DNA of 64,000 bases. It comes from Bifidobacterium saimiriisciurei (lineage in GTDB: Bacteria; Actinomycetota; Actinomycetes; Actinomycetales; Bifidobacteriaceae). The notes below the pieces were generated by a model. It ran no database searches. It was not told the origin of the DNA and was given only the letters and a program-made list of their open reading frames with translations. Below, piece by piece: positions 24,974-34,338 of this stretch. The position numbers and the translations under genes were made by a program. The stretch spans positions 186,001 to 250,000 of the forward strand of contig NZ_WHZU01000001.1 in the NCBI RefSeq assembly GCF_010667655.1. The letters run 5' to 3'. The stretch's first letter is position 1, and every line of letters begins with the position of its first letter.

Positions 24974-27900
24974 TCACTGGGCCTTACGACGCAGGGACAG
25001 TGCGATGCCGGCGGTCAACGCGATGACGGCGAGCGCCGTCACGCCGATGACGGATGCACCGGTGCGGGAGAGGCGGGCACTGTTGCCGGAGGCGTTGCCC
25101 TGGGCATCGGTCTTGCCGTTCGCGGCGTTGGAACCGTTGCCGGAGGTGTTGCCGCCGTTGGGCTTGGTGCCGTTCTGGCCATTGGAGCCGTTGGCGCCGG
25201 TCGAACCGTTGTTGCTCGAACCGTTGTTGCCGCTGTTGTTCGAGCCCGAACCACTGTTGTTGTCGGTGTTCTCGTCGTCGCCCGGCACCTTGACGGCATC
25301 ATGGTAGGTGAACTGCAGCCAGTTGGTGGTCTTGGTGTCGGCTGCGGCGGCCGGGGTCGCGGCGGTGCCGAGTCGCAGCGCCGGCGCGCACTTGGTCACG
25401 TCGGGCTTGTCGGTTGCGCACGAGGCGTCGGATCCGACGACCGTCTGCTCCACCATGCGTCCGTCATGGCTCAGGTAGCTGATGCCGATCCAGCTGGTCA
25501 TGGTGAACTTCTCGTTCGCGCCCACCTTGTCGGCGGTGGCGGTGATTGGGTTGGTGCCGTCGGCGGCCTGCTCGCCCACGCTCAGGTACTTGCCGGTCTT
25601 CGCGTCCTGCACGGAGTAGGTCTCGTCGGCGTTGGTCACCAGACGATACACGTCGGCGTCCTTCTGCCTGGCGGCGACCTTCACCGAGCCGTCGGCCTGG
25701 GTGGTGAAGTAGGAGTTCGTGGTCTCGGTGGTGTAGTTCTTCGGCAGCACGCCTCCGGTGATGGAGTTGGAGCCCTCGGGGACCTCACCGTACTGGGCGA
25801 TGGCGTTCCATGCGGTCTGGTACCACGGCGCGATGCGCGTGCGGATCTGGAAGTACGGCTTGGTCGTGCCGGCCTTCTCCGCCTTGCCGTTGTACGAGGT
25901 GAGCGTGTCGAAGTTGAGGTTGTCGTAGTGCACGAAGCCCTCGGGACGGCTCGCCGCGGCGGCCTTGGCCATCCACGTGGTGTCGACGCCGGGCACCTTG
26001 GAGTAGTGCGCAAGCGCGGTCTCGTAGATCGGGCGGAGCTGGCCGCGGTACACGCCCTGCTCCTCCATCGTGCTCCACTTGGCCCAGTTGTCGGTGCGGC
26101 CGAAGATGTTGTCGATCGGCTGCGCCTTGAGTTCGCCTTCGCCGCTGAACATGTTGTACTGGGCGGCCCAGTTGTAGGCCTTGGCGAGCTTGTTGTTCTC
26201 CAGGCCCCACAGGTCGTCGCCCTGCTGTTCGGCGATGGCGCAGATGTCGCCCATGGCGCCGACGCCGAGCTGGCCGTGCGCCTGGTCGCGTGCGGATTCG
26301 GCGGTCTGGCCCCAGTCGCTCACGTAGTTGACGATCGATCCGTTGATGTACGGGCTCTTGTACATGTTCACGGCGTTGTCGTAGATCTCGGCGTTGTCGG
26401 TGGCCACGCCGATGGCGATCATGGTGTTGATGGGGATCACGTCCCAGTTGCCGTTGGCGTTCATGGGGGCGCCGCCGTCCTGGATCACCGGGTAGACGAC
26501 GTTGAGCAGCAGGTTCTGGAACCTGGCGAAGTCGGCGGCCTTGTAGACGCTGTATCCGCCGTCGTAGTAGCGCACGATCTCGGCCGCGTTGATGAGCTTG
26601 TCGGTGGAGAGGGATGCGCCGAGGATCTGGTCGCGGCCGTCGAGGATGTCGAGCTTGTCGGACCAGCCGTTGAGGATCTCGACGGTCTTGTCGGCGTACT
26701 TGCTTTCACCGGTGACGACCCATTCCAGGGCGTTGAAGTAGGCTGCGGCACTGGCCTTCTCGTAGTAGGCGATGTTGCCGTGGCCGGGCTGGTCGCCGCG
26801 GCCGACGCCCTCCTGCGGGGTGTCGACGAAGTCGGCGGATGCGGTGTTGTCGGGCGCGGTGTTCTTCAGACGCAGGTAGTCGGAGTACCAGGGGTCCTCC
26901 TTCTTGGCCACGTGCTCCTTCATGGCGTCGAGCTGCTGCTCGCTGAGCGTGACGCCGGGGTGGTTGAACACGCGTACGGTCACGTCGTCGCTGGCCTTGG
27001 CGGCGCCGTCGGCGTAGTTGACGGTGACGGTTCGGCTGCCGGCCTTCAGTCCGGTGACGGTGGCGGACAGCACGCCGTCGGCGCTGGTCACGGTGGCGCC
27101 TTCCACGCTGTAGTGGCCGGCGTCGGCGTCGCCGTTGACGGGCGTCCATTGCACGGTGGCGCTGGTGCCGTTCACGGTGGCGTGGGCTTCGAGCAGGTCG
27201 GCCGGGGCCTCTTCGAACGTGTACTTGTACACGTGGTGGTCGCCGGCGACGGCGGTCATGCCGTTGTCGGTGGCCTGCACCGGGGACTGCGCGCCTTCGG
27301 CCCCGTCGCGCAGCGAGTTGAGGTGCGTGGCGATGGCGATCTTGCCGGCCTTGGCGTATTCATGCAGGTAGAAGCGTTCGTTCCACAGCACGGAGGATGC
27401 GGTGGCCTTGACCTCGTAGGCGTTGCCGGACATGTTGTAGTACGGCTGGTTCTTTGCGGTGCCGTAGTTCTGGATGGTCAGGTACTTGCCGTTGGCGAGC
27501 GACTTGATGGCGTAGGTGGTCTGCTGGGCGCCGCCCTTGTCGTCGTACTCGGATGCGGTGTAGTCGTAGCCGTAGATGGCGAACAGCGAGGCGTTGTCCT
27601 TGGAGTCGACGGTGGTGACCGCGCCGGTGCTCTTGTTCACCGCAAGGTATTTGCCGTCGTCGGTCCTGATGTTCACGATCTTCTGTGCGGTCTCGCCGTT
27701 GGCGATGTATGAGGAGAACGGCGTCTTCACGGCGAGGTCGACGGGCTTTTCGTCGTCGGCGTAGGAGGCGTCCACGTAGGGCCGGAGGCTGCCGTCGTCG
27801 GCACGGGTGGAGTAGAGGTCGGAGCCGGTGGTGCCCTCGGTGGACAGGCGCAGGGTCATGGTCTTGTCGCCGGCCGCCTTGGCGTCGTTGACGAGCTTGG

Positions 27901-28369
27901 TGATGTCGATGCCGAAGGAGACGTTGCCGCCGGCCATGTCGACGCTCACGGAGTCGGTGTCGCCGGCGATCGGCTTCGTGGACCAGGTGATGTTGCTTTC
28001 GCTCCATGCGGTGTCGGTGTCGGCGCCGTCCTTGCTCAGGTTCTCGCTGGCGCGCTGCACCTTGAGCGTGTTGGCGGCGTTCTTCTTCGACATGTTCAGT
28101 GTGACGGATTTGGCGTCGGGCCTGATGCCGGAGAGATCGAGACGCATGTAGGAGTCGATGTCGTTCTTGACGATGAGGGCGCCGTCGGCGTGGGCGTTGC
28201 CGGCGTCGGATCCCCAGACCCATGCGTTGTCCTTGATGACGTCGTCCACGGTGTCCGCGTATGCGGCGGTTCCGGTGGCCGCCAGTCCCACGGCGGCCAT
28301 CATCGCGCCGCTTACCGCGACGCCTATGGCCGCGCCGCAGATGGTTCTTGCTTTCTTCAATACCGTCAA
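24974..28369 (-). CDS. Secreted, cell-wall-anchored alginate-lyase-superfamily protein
   Basis: 1131 residues if translation starts at the TTG at 28369, which has GGAGGAAGG upstream; the ATG at 28456 has no ribosome binding site and overlaps the operator region. The N-terminus is a signal peptide (LKKARTICGAA...AAYADT). Domains: a DNRLRE/carbohydrate-binding-like beta-sandwich (about 40-210), a fascin-like beta-trefoil region, the alpha-barrel lyase domain (about 468-825) with GNWDVIPINTM and RDQAHGQLGVGAM (His near 700), a second trefoil-like segment (about 890-1030), an Asn/Gly/Ser-rich linker and the tail LSRTGASVIG plus membrane helix and RRKAQ. LSRTG is a variant sortase motif. It is a paralogue of 35931-38993. 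Probably a surface polysaccharide lyase for a uronic-acid polymer; its substrate is unknown. Confidence 0.8.
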   Translation of the reverse strand: MTVLKKARTICGAAIGVAVSGAMMAAVGLAATGTAAYADTVDDVIKDNAWVWGSDAGNAHADGALIVKNDIDSYMRLDLSGIRPDAKSVTLNMSKKNAANTLKVQRASENLSKDGADTDTAWSESNITWSTKPIAGDTDSVSVDMAGGNVSFGIDITKLVNDAKAAGDKTMTLRLSTEGTTGSDLYSTRADDGSLRPYVDASYADDEKPVDLAVKTPFSSYIANGETAQKIVNIRTDDGKYLAVNKSTGAVTTVDSKDNASLFAIYGYDYTASEYDDKGGAQQTTYAIKSLANGKYLTIQNYGTAKNQPYYNMSGNAYEVKATASSVLWNERFYLHEYAKAGKIAIATHLNSLRDGAEGAQSPVQATDNGMTAVAGDHHVYKYTFEEAPADLLEAHATVNGTSATVQWTPVNGDADAGHYSVEGATVTSADGVLSATVTGLKAGSRTVTVNYADGAAKASDDVTVRVFNHPGVTLSEQQLDAMKEHVAKKEDPWYSDYLRLKNTAPDNTASADFVDTPQEGVGRGDQPGHGNIAYYEKASAAAYFNALEWVVTGESKYADKTVEILNGWSDKLDILDGRDQILGASLSTDKLINAAEIVRYYDGGYSVYKAADFARFQNLLLNVVYPVIQDGGAPMNANGNWDVIPINTMIAIGVATDNAEIYDNAVNMYKSPYINGSIVNYVSDWGQTAESARDQAHGQLGVGAMGDICAIAEQQGDDLWGLENNKLAKAYNWAAQYNMFSGEGELKAQPIDNIFGRTDNWAKWSTMEEQGVYRGQLRPIYETALAHYSKVPGVDTTWMAKAAAASRPEGFVHYDNLNFDTLTSYNGKAEKAGTTKPYFQIRTRIAPWYQTAWNAIAQYGEVPEGSNSITGGVLPKNYTTETTNSYFTTQADGSVKVAARQKDADVYRLVTNADETYSVQDAKTGKYLSVGEQAADGTNPITATADKVGANEKFTMTSWIGISYLSHDGRMVEQTVVGSDASCATDKPDVTKCAPALRLGTAATPAAAADTKTTNWLQFTYHDAVKVPGDDENTDNNSGSGSNNSGNNGSSNNGSTGANGSNGQNGTKPNGGNTSGNGSNAANGKTDAQGNASGNSARLSRTGASVIGVTALAVIALTAGIALSLRRKAQ

Positions 28370-28459
28370 TGCAGTACCCTTCCTCCCGACGGCCGCTGCG
28401 CCGCCGGATTCGATGTGCGTTCTCGTTGAACCACATTCCGCCCTACCGGAGAACATCTA

Positions 28460-28473
28460 TGTAACCGGTTTCA
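28460..28473. promoter_or_regulatory. LacI-type operator TGTAACCGGTTTCA
   Basis: 90 bp upstream of the TTG start of the anchored lyase-like gene. Half-sites TGTAACC and GGTTTCA match the operators at 35684 (binding-protein gene) and 10006. Confidence 0.75.
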
Positions 28474-28587
28474 AAACGGACTATCCCAGTATACACCGCC
28501 GAATGCGCCGACGACTTCGGACGATTGCAAAAAGACGACCGAGCTCGGGAAAAGCGTCGATTGCCGGAAGAGGACGATGAAAACCGG

Positions 28588-29673
28588 CTAGCGCCGAGGC
28601 AGCGAATCACGCAGGATGACGTCGGGCTTGGCATGCAGGAAGATGAGGCGGTGGCCCAGCCCCCGGTATTCGTCGTCACCGAGCAGAATGTTCTCGACAG
28701 CGGCGGCGCCCATGCCCTGCAACGGCAGGTGCACGGTGGTCAGAGCCGGGTAGACGTCCACGGCGTAGGGGATGTCCCCGAATCCGGTGACGCCGATCTG
28801 CCGGCCGGGTTCGAGGCCGGCGGTGCGCAGCGCGGTCATGGCCCCGATGGCCATCACGTCGTTCAACGCCACGATGCAGTCCGCGCCGGAGCCGTCATAC
28901 AGCGCGCCCTCCCCCGGCAGCAGCAAACGGTCGCGAATCATCTGCGACACAACCGCGAAACCGGTCTCACGGCGGAATCCCCCGTTGGCCACGGCCCGGG
29001 GGTCGATGTCGACCCCGCTCTCGGAAAGCGCCTTGACCACACCCCTGTAGCGCTGTCCGGACGAGCGGTATCCGTCGTTGCCCTTGAGGATCACGGGACG
29101 ACGGTATCCGGCATCCGCCAGCAGCCTCCCGATGGCGTATCCGCCCTCTTCGTTGCCCACGTCGACGGCGGGGAACGGCATGTCACGGTCGAGGATGAAC
29201 ACGACGCGCCCGCCGGCGTCGGCATAGCGCTTCAGCTCCTGTTCGAGCTCCTGACGCAGGTTGTCGTTGACGTTCTCGCTTTCCGAGATGACGATGCCCC
29301 TCGGCCGGGAGGCGATGAACCCGCGGATGCGTTCGAGCTCCTCGGCGCCGTCGGACGCCACGCCGATGGAAACGTCGACGCCGCGTTCGGAGGCCGCCTT
29401 GACCACACCTTGCGAGACGCCGGCGAAGTACGGGTCGGAGATGTCGGAGACCAGCAGCGCGATATTCGAGGATGTCCCCTTGGCCACGGCCTGCGCGAAG
29501 GCGTTGGGCCGGTAGTCGAGCCGCCGGGCGGCCTCCGCCACCTTGGCGTAGGAGTCCTTGCGCACCTTGCGCGTGCCGCCGTTGAGCGCACGCGACGCGG
29601 TGGCGATGGAGACGCCGGCCTCCCTGGCCACATCCATGAGCGTCGCCGCCTTGCCCTGATGATCCGTCGTCAT
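28588..29673 (-). CDS. LacI-family transcriptional regulator
   Basis: 361 residues. DNA-binding domain TLMDVAREAGVSIATASRALNGG with hinge RPNAFAQAVAKG, effector domain with SDISDPYFAGVSQGV, GIVISESENVND and GVTGFGDIPYAVDVYPALT. Divergent from the small membrane-protein gene at 29863. It lies directly upstream of the anchored lyase-like gene, so it is a candidate regulator of that gene through the TGTAACCGGTTTCA site. A GGAGG precedes the ATG. Confidence 0.92.
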   Translation of the reverse strand: MTTDHQGKAATLMDVAREAGVSIATASRALNGGTRKVRKDSYAKVAEAARRLDYRPNAFAQAVAKGTSSNIALLVSDISDPYFAGVSQGVVKAASERGVDVSIGVASDGAEELERIRGFIASRPRGIVISESENVNDNLRQELEQELKRYADAGGRVVFILDRDMPFPAVDVGNEEGGYAIGRLLADAGYRRPVILKGNDGYRSSGQRYRGVVKALSESGVDIDPRAVANGGFRRETGFAVVSQMIRDRLLLPGEGALYDGSGADCIVALNDVMAIGAMTALRTAGLEPGRQIGVTGFGDIPYAVDVYPALTTVHLPLQGMGAAAVENILLGDDEYRGLGHRLIFLHAKPDVILRDSLPRR

Positions 29674-29740
29674 CGCCGTTCATCCTCCATGTGATCGATA
29701 CATGTGATTGATACCCGCCCGGCACATCGCCACATCTCTG

Positions 29741-29815
29741 CGGAAAACGATTGCCACGCCAATGGTGAAGTCTATCATCCGAGCGACGCCCCGACTATTA
29801 TGGAAAGCGCTTACC
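29741..29815. promoter_or_regulatory. Divergent promoter region with GAAAGCGCTT-type operator
   Basis: TGGAAAGCGCTTACC at 29801-29815 is a near-palindrome nearly identical to that at 39249, in front of the polyol-type MFS gene. A weaker relative, CGGAAAACGATTGCC, is at 29741-29755. They lie between a LacI gene (minus) and the small membrane protein (plus). Confidence 0.7.
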
Positions 29816-29862
29816 GTACTGATTCGTGATTGATTCCTGGGGAAATCAAAGGAGCGTATCTC

Positions 29863-30147
29863 ATGAGGACGCCACAGACGCCGGCGGAAACGAAGACCCG
29901 CACGGCAATCCGCACACCGATACAGACGACACAGGCCATGTCTCCGAAACCCATCGGGTCCATCGTGGCCGTGGGCACGACCGTGGCGGCCACCGTCATC
30001 TCCGTGTTCCAGAGCGGTTCGGGCACCGTCGGCACCCAGGGATACCGTCTCGCCACGCAGGACGGCGCGCGGATCGACTACCTCATCATGACCATCGCGG
30101 TCGCCGCCATCGGCATGATGCTGGCGCGGGCCCTCAGACGCGGATGA
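29863..30147 (+). CDS. Small two-helix membrane protein of unknown function
   Basis: 94 residues from the ATG at 29863, which has AAAGGAG eight bases upstream. Two hydrophobic segments: IGSIVAVGTTVAATVISVF and IDYLIMTIAVAAIGMMLA, the second followed by RALRRG. No family recognised. It is the only gene between two LacI regulators facing away from and towards it, and it has its own GAAAGCGCTT-type operator shared with the MFS gene at 39373. It could be a sugar-responsive accessory membrane peptide; no direct evidence. Confidence 0.65.
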   Translation: MRTPQTPAETKTRTAIRTPIQTTQAMSPKPIGSIVAVGTTVAATVISVFQSGSGTVGTQGYRLATQDGARIDYLIMTIAVAAIGMMLARALRRG

Positions 30148-30150
30148 GAC

Positions 30151-31236
30151 TCATCGTGTCGGCGCGATGCCCACGGAACCGCGGATTTTCAGCTGCGTAG
30201 GCATGATCACATCGTGCCCGAGACCGTCGAGACCGAGTTTGACGGCCATATGTCCCATGTTGGCGAAGGGGGCGTGCACGGTGGTCATCGGCACGACCAG
30301 ATCCTCGGCGAAGGGCATGTCGTCGAAGCCGCCGACGGAGACGTCCCCCGGCACGCTTTTGCCGAGCTTGTGCAGCGCCGCGATGGTGTACAACGCCATG
30401 GCATCGGTGACGGCCACGACGGCCGTGCAGTCGGGGACCATGGGATAGGCGGCCATGACGTTGGCGATGACGCTGTCGCGGTCGTCGTCGATGGGCACGG
30501 CGATGCGGTCGTCGTATGAGAGCCCGGCCTCGTGCAATGCACGCAGGAAGCCTTCGTATCGCGCCGTGAACACGCTGGAGTCGGGCTTCCTGCCGACGAA
30601 CATGAACGACCGGTGGCCAAGCGAGATCATGTATTTCGTCATCTCGTAGGTGCCGCTTTCGTTGGCGTAGTCGACGACGGCGATGCGCGGGTCGAGGCCC
30701 ATGCGGGGACGGGCGAGCACCACCACGTCGGTGCCGACGGAAGCGAACTTGTCGACGTAGTCGTTGAGGATGCCGTTGACCGGCGCGTCGATGACGTCGC
30801 TGGCGGTCAGGACGACCAGCCGCGACCGCTGGGAGAGCAGGTTGTCGAATATGGGTTCGGGATCGTCCCAGTTGCCGCCGGTGGACTGCAGGCGGAACGT
30901 CATGTTCCGGTCGGCGGTCTCGCGCTCCACGCCGGCGGTCATCTCGCCGTAGGTGCCGCCGTAGATGTGGTCCACGACCAGGGTGACGGAGTTGGGCGGC
31001 GTGGTGAGCGCCAGGGCATGCGCGTTGGGGATGTATCCGAGTTCCTCGATGACCTTCCGCACCTTGGCGCGCGTGGCTTCGGAGACACGGGCGCCTCCGC
31101 GCATCACGCGCGAGACGGTGGCGGTGGAGACGCCGGCCGCTTCGGCGATGTCCCTGATGTTGACGTTGCCCGTACGGGCGGGACCGGGACCGTGATGCCT
31201 GGACTCGTCGCCCTCAAACTGCTCTTGGCGGCTCAT
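30151..31236 (-). CDS. LacI-family transcriptional regulator
   Basis: 361 residues; the stop is 3 bp from the convergent small membrane-protein gene. DNA-binding domain NIRDIAEAAGVSTATVSRVMRGG after an unusual 25-residue polar N-terminal extension; hinge IPNAHALAL; effector domain with VTLVVDHIYGGTYGEMTAGV and SVGGFDDMPFAEDLVVPMTTV. GGAGGG precedes the ATG. Upstream, TGTAACTGATTTCC at 31334 may be its own operator. It neighbours the hydrolase-ABC transporter unit and probably controls it. Confidence 0.92.
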   Translation of the reverse strand: MSRQEQFEGDESRHHGPGPARTGNVNIRDIAEAAGVSTATVSRVMRGGARVSEATRAKVRKVIEELGYIPNAHALALTTPPNSVTLVVDHIYGGTYGEMTAGVERETADRNMTFRLQSTGGNWDDPEPIFDNLLSQRSRLVVLTASDVIDAPVNGILNDYVDKFASVGTDVVVLARPRMGLDPRIAVVDYANESGTYEMTKYMISLGHRSFMFVGRKPDSSVFTARYEGFLRALHEAGLSYDDRIAVPIDDDRDSVIANVMAAYPMVPDCTAVVAVTDAMALYTIAALHKLGKSVPGDVSVGGFDDMPFAEDLVVPMTTVHAPFANMGHMAVKLGLDGLGHDVIMPTQLKIRGSVGIAPTR

Positions 31237-31333
31237 ACCGTCCCTCCGTTCGTCGTTGCAATGACCGTTGATGCGACGGCGACCACCGTGGTGACCATAC
31301 CGTCACACGTACGTATATATAACGATGTTGTAG

Positions 31334-31389
31334 TGTAACTGATTTCCTTTACAAAAAGCGGCGGCATCGCAAGGAGTCGACGCCGCCGC
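31334..31389 (-). terminator. Terminator of the ABC transporter operon, adjoining an operator for the LacI gene
   Basis: GCGGCGGC and GCCGCCGC (31358-31389) form a stem followed on the minus strand by TTTTTGT, ending the hydrolase gene transcript. Immediately beyond, at 31334-31347, is TGTAACTGATTTCC, which resembles the LacI-type operators of the island. Confidence 0.8.
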
Positions 31390-31455
31390 ATTCAGCAAGG
31401 TGATGGTTACTGAAACTTGTTACATTTCCGTTGCCCGGATTCGATGACGTTCCGG

Positions 31456-32277
31456 TCAGACGGCCGCCACGGCCGACTCCGACCGCCGCGCGGCGGCGTC
31501 ATCGGCGTCAGGGGCATCGGCCAGACCGCGCTCCACGGCCCAGCGCACGGTCTCGTCGGCGAACCGCCGCGGATCCTCCATGTGCATGAAGTGACCGTGA
31601 TCGGATTCCCACAGCGAGATCTCAACGTCAAGACCGTCCGGATCGCAGGCCCGCTCGTAGTCGCCGCGCGCCCGGCTGGTGTAGAAGCCGAGCACGGGCC
31701 TCGTGCGGCGCTTCGCCACTTCCGGAGTGTGCCCGCGCAGGCCGAACGACCCGTCCTCGAGGTATTCGGAGGAGAAGTAGTCGGCGAGCGCCGTGCCGTT
31801 CGTCCGGCCGGCGTCATCCATGATGGCCCTGCGGCTTTCGGCCGGCAGGTACTTGGAGAACGCGCCCTGGATGAACTCGTTCATGGCGCCGTGCGGGTCA
31901 GTGCGGAACGCGTCGAGGGTGCGCCGCATTCCGGCCACGTCGGCCGGCGAGTCGTCGCCGTTGTATGCGGGGTCGATGACGACCTCCCCGTCGAGGAGTT
32001 CGGGGTGGTCGGCGTTGACCAGCATGGACAGCTGTCCTCCCATGGAGTGGGCGATGAGCAGGGTGCGGGCGCCGGCCGGAACATGCCTGCGGATGTAGTC
32101 GGCCAGGTCCTCGGCCGCGGACGGGATGGTCCACGGCCCTTCCTGCGCACGCTCGGCATGGCCGGGAAGCGTGTAGGCGAGCACCTTCCACGATTCGGGC
32201 CATTGCACCGGCTCCCAGGTCTTCGGGGAGCCGCCCCATCCGTGGATGAGCACAGCGTATGTGGTGGAGGAAGACAT
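31456..32277 (-). CDS. Alpha/beta-hydrolase fold protein
   Basis: 273 residues from the ATG at 32277. AVLIHGWGGSPKTWEPV is the oxyanion-hole segment, LIAHSMGGQLSM contains the nucleophile Ser, and SDHGHFMHMEDPRRFAD contains the catalytic His. No signal peptide. It is 8 bp downstream of the second permease gene, the last gene of the import operon, so it may remove acetyl or other ester groups from imported oligosaccharides. Substrate not known. Confidence 0.82.
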   Translation of the reverse strand: MSSSTTYAVLIHGWGGSPKTWEPVQWPESWKVLAYTLPGHAERAQEGPWTIPSAAEDLADYIRRHVPAGARTLLIAHSMGGQLSMLVNADHPELLDGEVVIDPAYNGDDSPADVAGMRRTLDAFRTDPHGAMNEFIQGAFSKYLPAESRRAIMDDAGRTNGTALADYFSSEYLEDGSFGLRGHTPEVAKRRTRPVLGFYTSRARGDYERACDPDGLDVEISLWESDHGHFMHMEDPRRFADETVRWAVERGLADAPDADDAAARRSESAVAAV

Positions 32278-32285
32278 CGGAGCAC

Positions 32286-33179
32286 TCACCCCTTGACGGA
32301 GCCGAGCGCCACGCCGGACTTCCAGTATCGCTGCATGGCGATCATCACCACGGCAAGCGGCACGATGGAGAGCACGGCGCCGGCGAGGGCGATGGTCGTC
32401 GGGTCGAACAGGGCGGTCTGCTTGGTCTGCATGAAGCTGTAGAGGCCGAGGGAGAGCGTCCACTTGTCGGAGCCGCGCAGCATCACGATCGGCAGGTAGA
32501 AGTTGTTCCAGTTGAGCACGAAGGTGAGGATGAAGATGGTGGCGGCCGGGGTGGAGAGCAGCGGCAGCACGATCTTGCCGAAGATGAACAGCTCGCCGGC
32601 GCCGTCCACGCGGGCGGCCTCGAGCAGCTCGTCGGGCACGGAGCCGTCGATGTACACCTTGGCGAGGTAGACGTCGAACGCGTTGATGAAGAACGGCACG
32701 AGCACGGCCCAGATGGTGTCGGTCATGTGCACGGCGGAGAACATGAGGTACATCGGCATGGTGAGCAGTGCGGCCGGGATGAGGAACGAGCACATGACGA
32801 GGCCCATGCCCACTCCCCTGCCGGGGTACCTGAACTTGCTCAGCGAGTAGCCGGCGGCCAGCGAGATGACCATGCAGATGAGGGAGCCGAGGCCCGCGTA
32901 GAGGATGGAGTTCCACATCCACTTGAAGAACAGGCCGTTCTCGTAGGTAAACAGCTGCTGGAAGTTCTGCACGATGTTGTTCGTGTGGCCGAACCACAGG
33001 CCGTTGGTGTTGTAGAGGTCGACGCGGGTCTTGGTGACGGAGACGACGAGCCACCACAGCGGGGCGCATGCGTAGAAGGCCATGACGATGAGCACGATGA
33101 GCACGCCGAGGCGGGTGCGCTTGTTGCCCATGCCCTTAATCCCCTTGCCGGGAGCGTGATTGGCGGTTGCGGATGTCAT
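32286..33179 (-). CDS. ABC sugar transporter permease, MalG type
   Basis: 297 residues, six transmembrane helices starting VLIVLIVMAFYACAPLWW. The cytoplasmic EAA loop is PDELLEAARVDGAGELFIFGKIVLPLL, the site that contacts the ATPase. Partner of the permease at 33186-34151 (6 bp apart) and the binding protein at 34339. No ATPase gene is present, so a shared multi-sugar ATPase (MsmK-like) encoded elsewhere must energise it. Confidence 0.92.
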   Translation of the reverse strand: MTSATANHAPGKGIKGMGNKRTRLGVLIVLIVMAFYACAPLWWLVVSVTKTRVDLYNTNGLWFGHTNNIVQNFQQLFTYENGLFFKWMWNSILYAGLGSLICMVISLAAGYSLSKFRYPGRGVGMGLVMCSFLIPAALLTMPMYLMFSAVHMTDTIWAVLVPFFINAFDVYLAKVYIDGSVPDELLEAARVDGAGELFIFGKIVLPLLSTPAATIFILTFVLNWNNFYLPIVMLRGSDKWTLSLGLYSFMQTKQTALFDPTTIALAGAVLSIVPLAVVMIAMQRYWKSGVALGSVKG

Positions 33180-33185
33180 AACGTA

Positions 33186-34151
33186 TCACTTCTTCCTGTT
33201 CGAGAATCCGTAGATGAGTGCGGAGAGGATGCCGATGACGATGGCGAGCACCACGGAGAGCGCGGCCGCGTAGTTGTAGTCGCCGCCTGCGGTGAACGTG
33301 TAGTTGTAGATGGTCATGATCGGCGTGAAGTTGGCGGTCACGGTCTGCGGCGATGCGGAGCGGAACAGCAGCGGCTGGTCGAACAGCTGGAGCATGCCGA
33401 TGAAGGAGAGCAGGCCGGTGAGCACGAGGGATCCCTTGATCTGCGGGATCTTGATGGACCAGGCGATGCGCAGCTCGCTGGCGCCGTCCACGCGGGCGGC
33501 CTCGAGCAGAGCCGGGTCGAGCGCGGTGAGGGAGCCGTAGAGGATCAGCATGTTGAAGCCGACCTGGGTCCACAGCAGCAGGTTGGCCATGGAGACCCAC
33601 AGCATGCCGGGGCTGAAGAAGTTGACGTCGAGGCCGAAGACCATGAAGAACTTGCGCAGCGGGCCGATGTCGGGAGAGTAGAGGTACACCCACATCAGCG
33701 TGGAGACGATGGTCGGCACCATGTACGGGATGAGCAGGATGAAGCGGAAGGCCTTCTTGGCCTTGGCCTTGGCGGTGTCGATGAGCAGCGCCTCGAGCAG
33801 GGCGAAGCCCATGATGATGGGAACGACCACGACGGAGTAGATGGCCACGCGCCCCATGCCGACCCAGAAGTCGTGGTCCTGCATGACCCGTGCGTACTGG
33901 CTCAGGCCCGCGAAGTGCAGGGTGGGCTCGCCGATGCCGAGGCCGCTGGACTGGCGCTTGAAGAGGCTTTCGTAGATGGCGTAGAACAGGGGGATGATGA
34001 AGACGAAGAGGAAGCCCACGAAGAACGGCAGTCCGAACAGCGCGCCCTTGTAGCCGAGGCGCCTCTGCCATGACGGCGTCTTGTTCTCTCGCGCCTGGGC
34101 CGAGGACTTCGCCGCCGTGGATACGTGGACCGAAGATGTTACGGCACTCAC
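33186..34151 (-). CDS. ABC sugar transporter permease, MalF type
   Basis: 321 residues from a GTG at 34151, which has AGGAG seven bases upstream; the longer ATG frame from 34289 lacks such a site. About six to seven transmembrane helices (ALFGLPFFVGFLFVFIIPLF first). EAA loop: DPALLEAARVDGASELRIAWSIKIPQI. Second gene of the binding protein-permease-permease-hydrolase operon. Confidence 0.9.
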   Translation of the reverse strand: MSAVTSSVHVSTAAKSSAQARENKTPSWQRRLGYKGALFGLPFFVGFLFVFIIPLFYAIYESLFKRQSSGLGIGEPTLHFAGLSQYARVMQDHDFWVGMGRVAIYSVVVVPIIMGFALLEALLIDTAKAKAKKAFRFILLIPYMVPTIVSTLMWVYLYSPDIGPLRKFFMVFGLDVNFFSPGMLWVSMANLLLWTQVGFNMLILYGSLTALDPALLEAARVDGASELRIAWSIKIPQIKGSLVLTGLLSFIGMLQLFDQPLLFRSASPQTVTANFTPIMTIYNYTFTAGGDYNYAAALSVVLAIVIGILSALIYGFSNRKK

Positions 34152-34338
34152 AATCCAACTCCTAACGATGAATGGTGCATCGGCGAATCGTCGGGGCAAG
34201 CGGACGATGACCGATGGAAATGAACGGGATGAATGGTTTTCGGGAAAAGGAATGCCGTCGAGTGGAAGAAAGGAGAAACCCGACGGCATTCGTTATGAGG
34301 AGGAGAGATGGTAGGTCTCAGTCAGACTCGGATTCGGA

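Noticed and set aside
24404..27712. 1100-codon plus-strand open frame opposite the anchored lyase-like gene
   Set aside because: Val/Gly/Ala/Leu-biased antisense frame, no ribosome binding site; the minus-strand protein has a signal peptide, domains and an anchor.
28370..28456. ATG start at 28456 for the anchored lyase-like gene
   Set aside because: It has no ribosome binding site and abuts the operator; the TTG at 28369 has GGAGGAAGG and begins a good signal peptide.
30151..31236. Regulator belonging to phage or a mobile element
   Set aside because: It is a typical LacI protein with sugar-binding domain, in a sugar locus, with no integrase or attachment repeats nearby.
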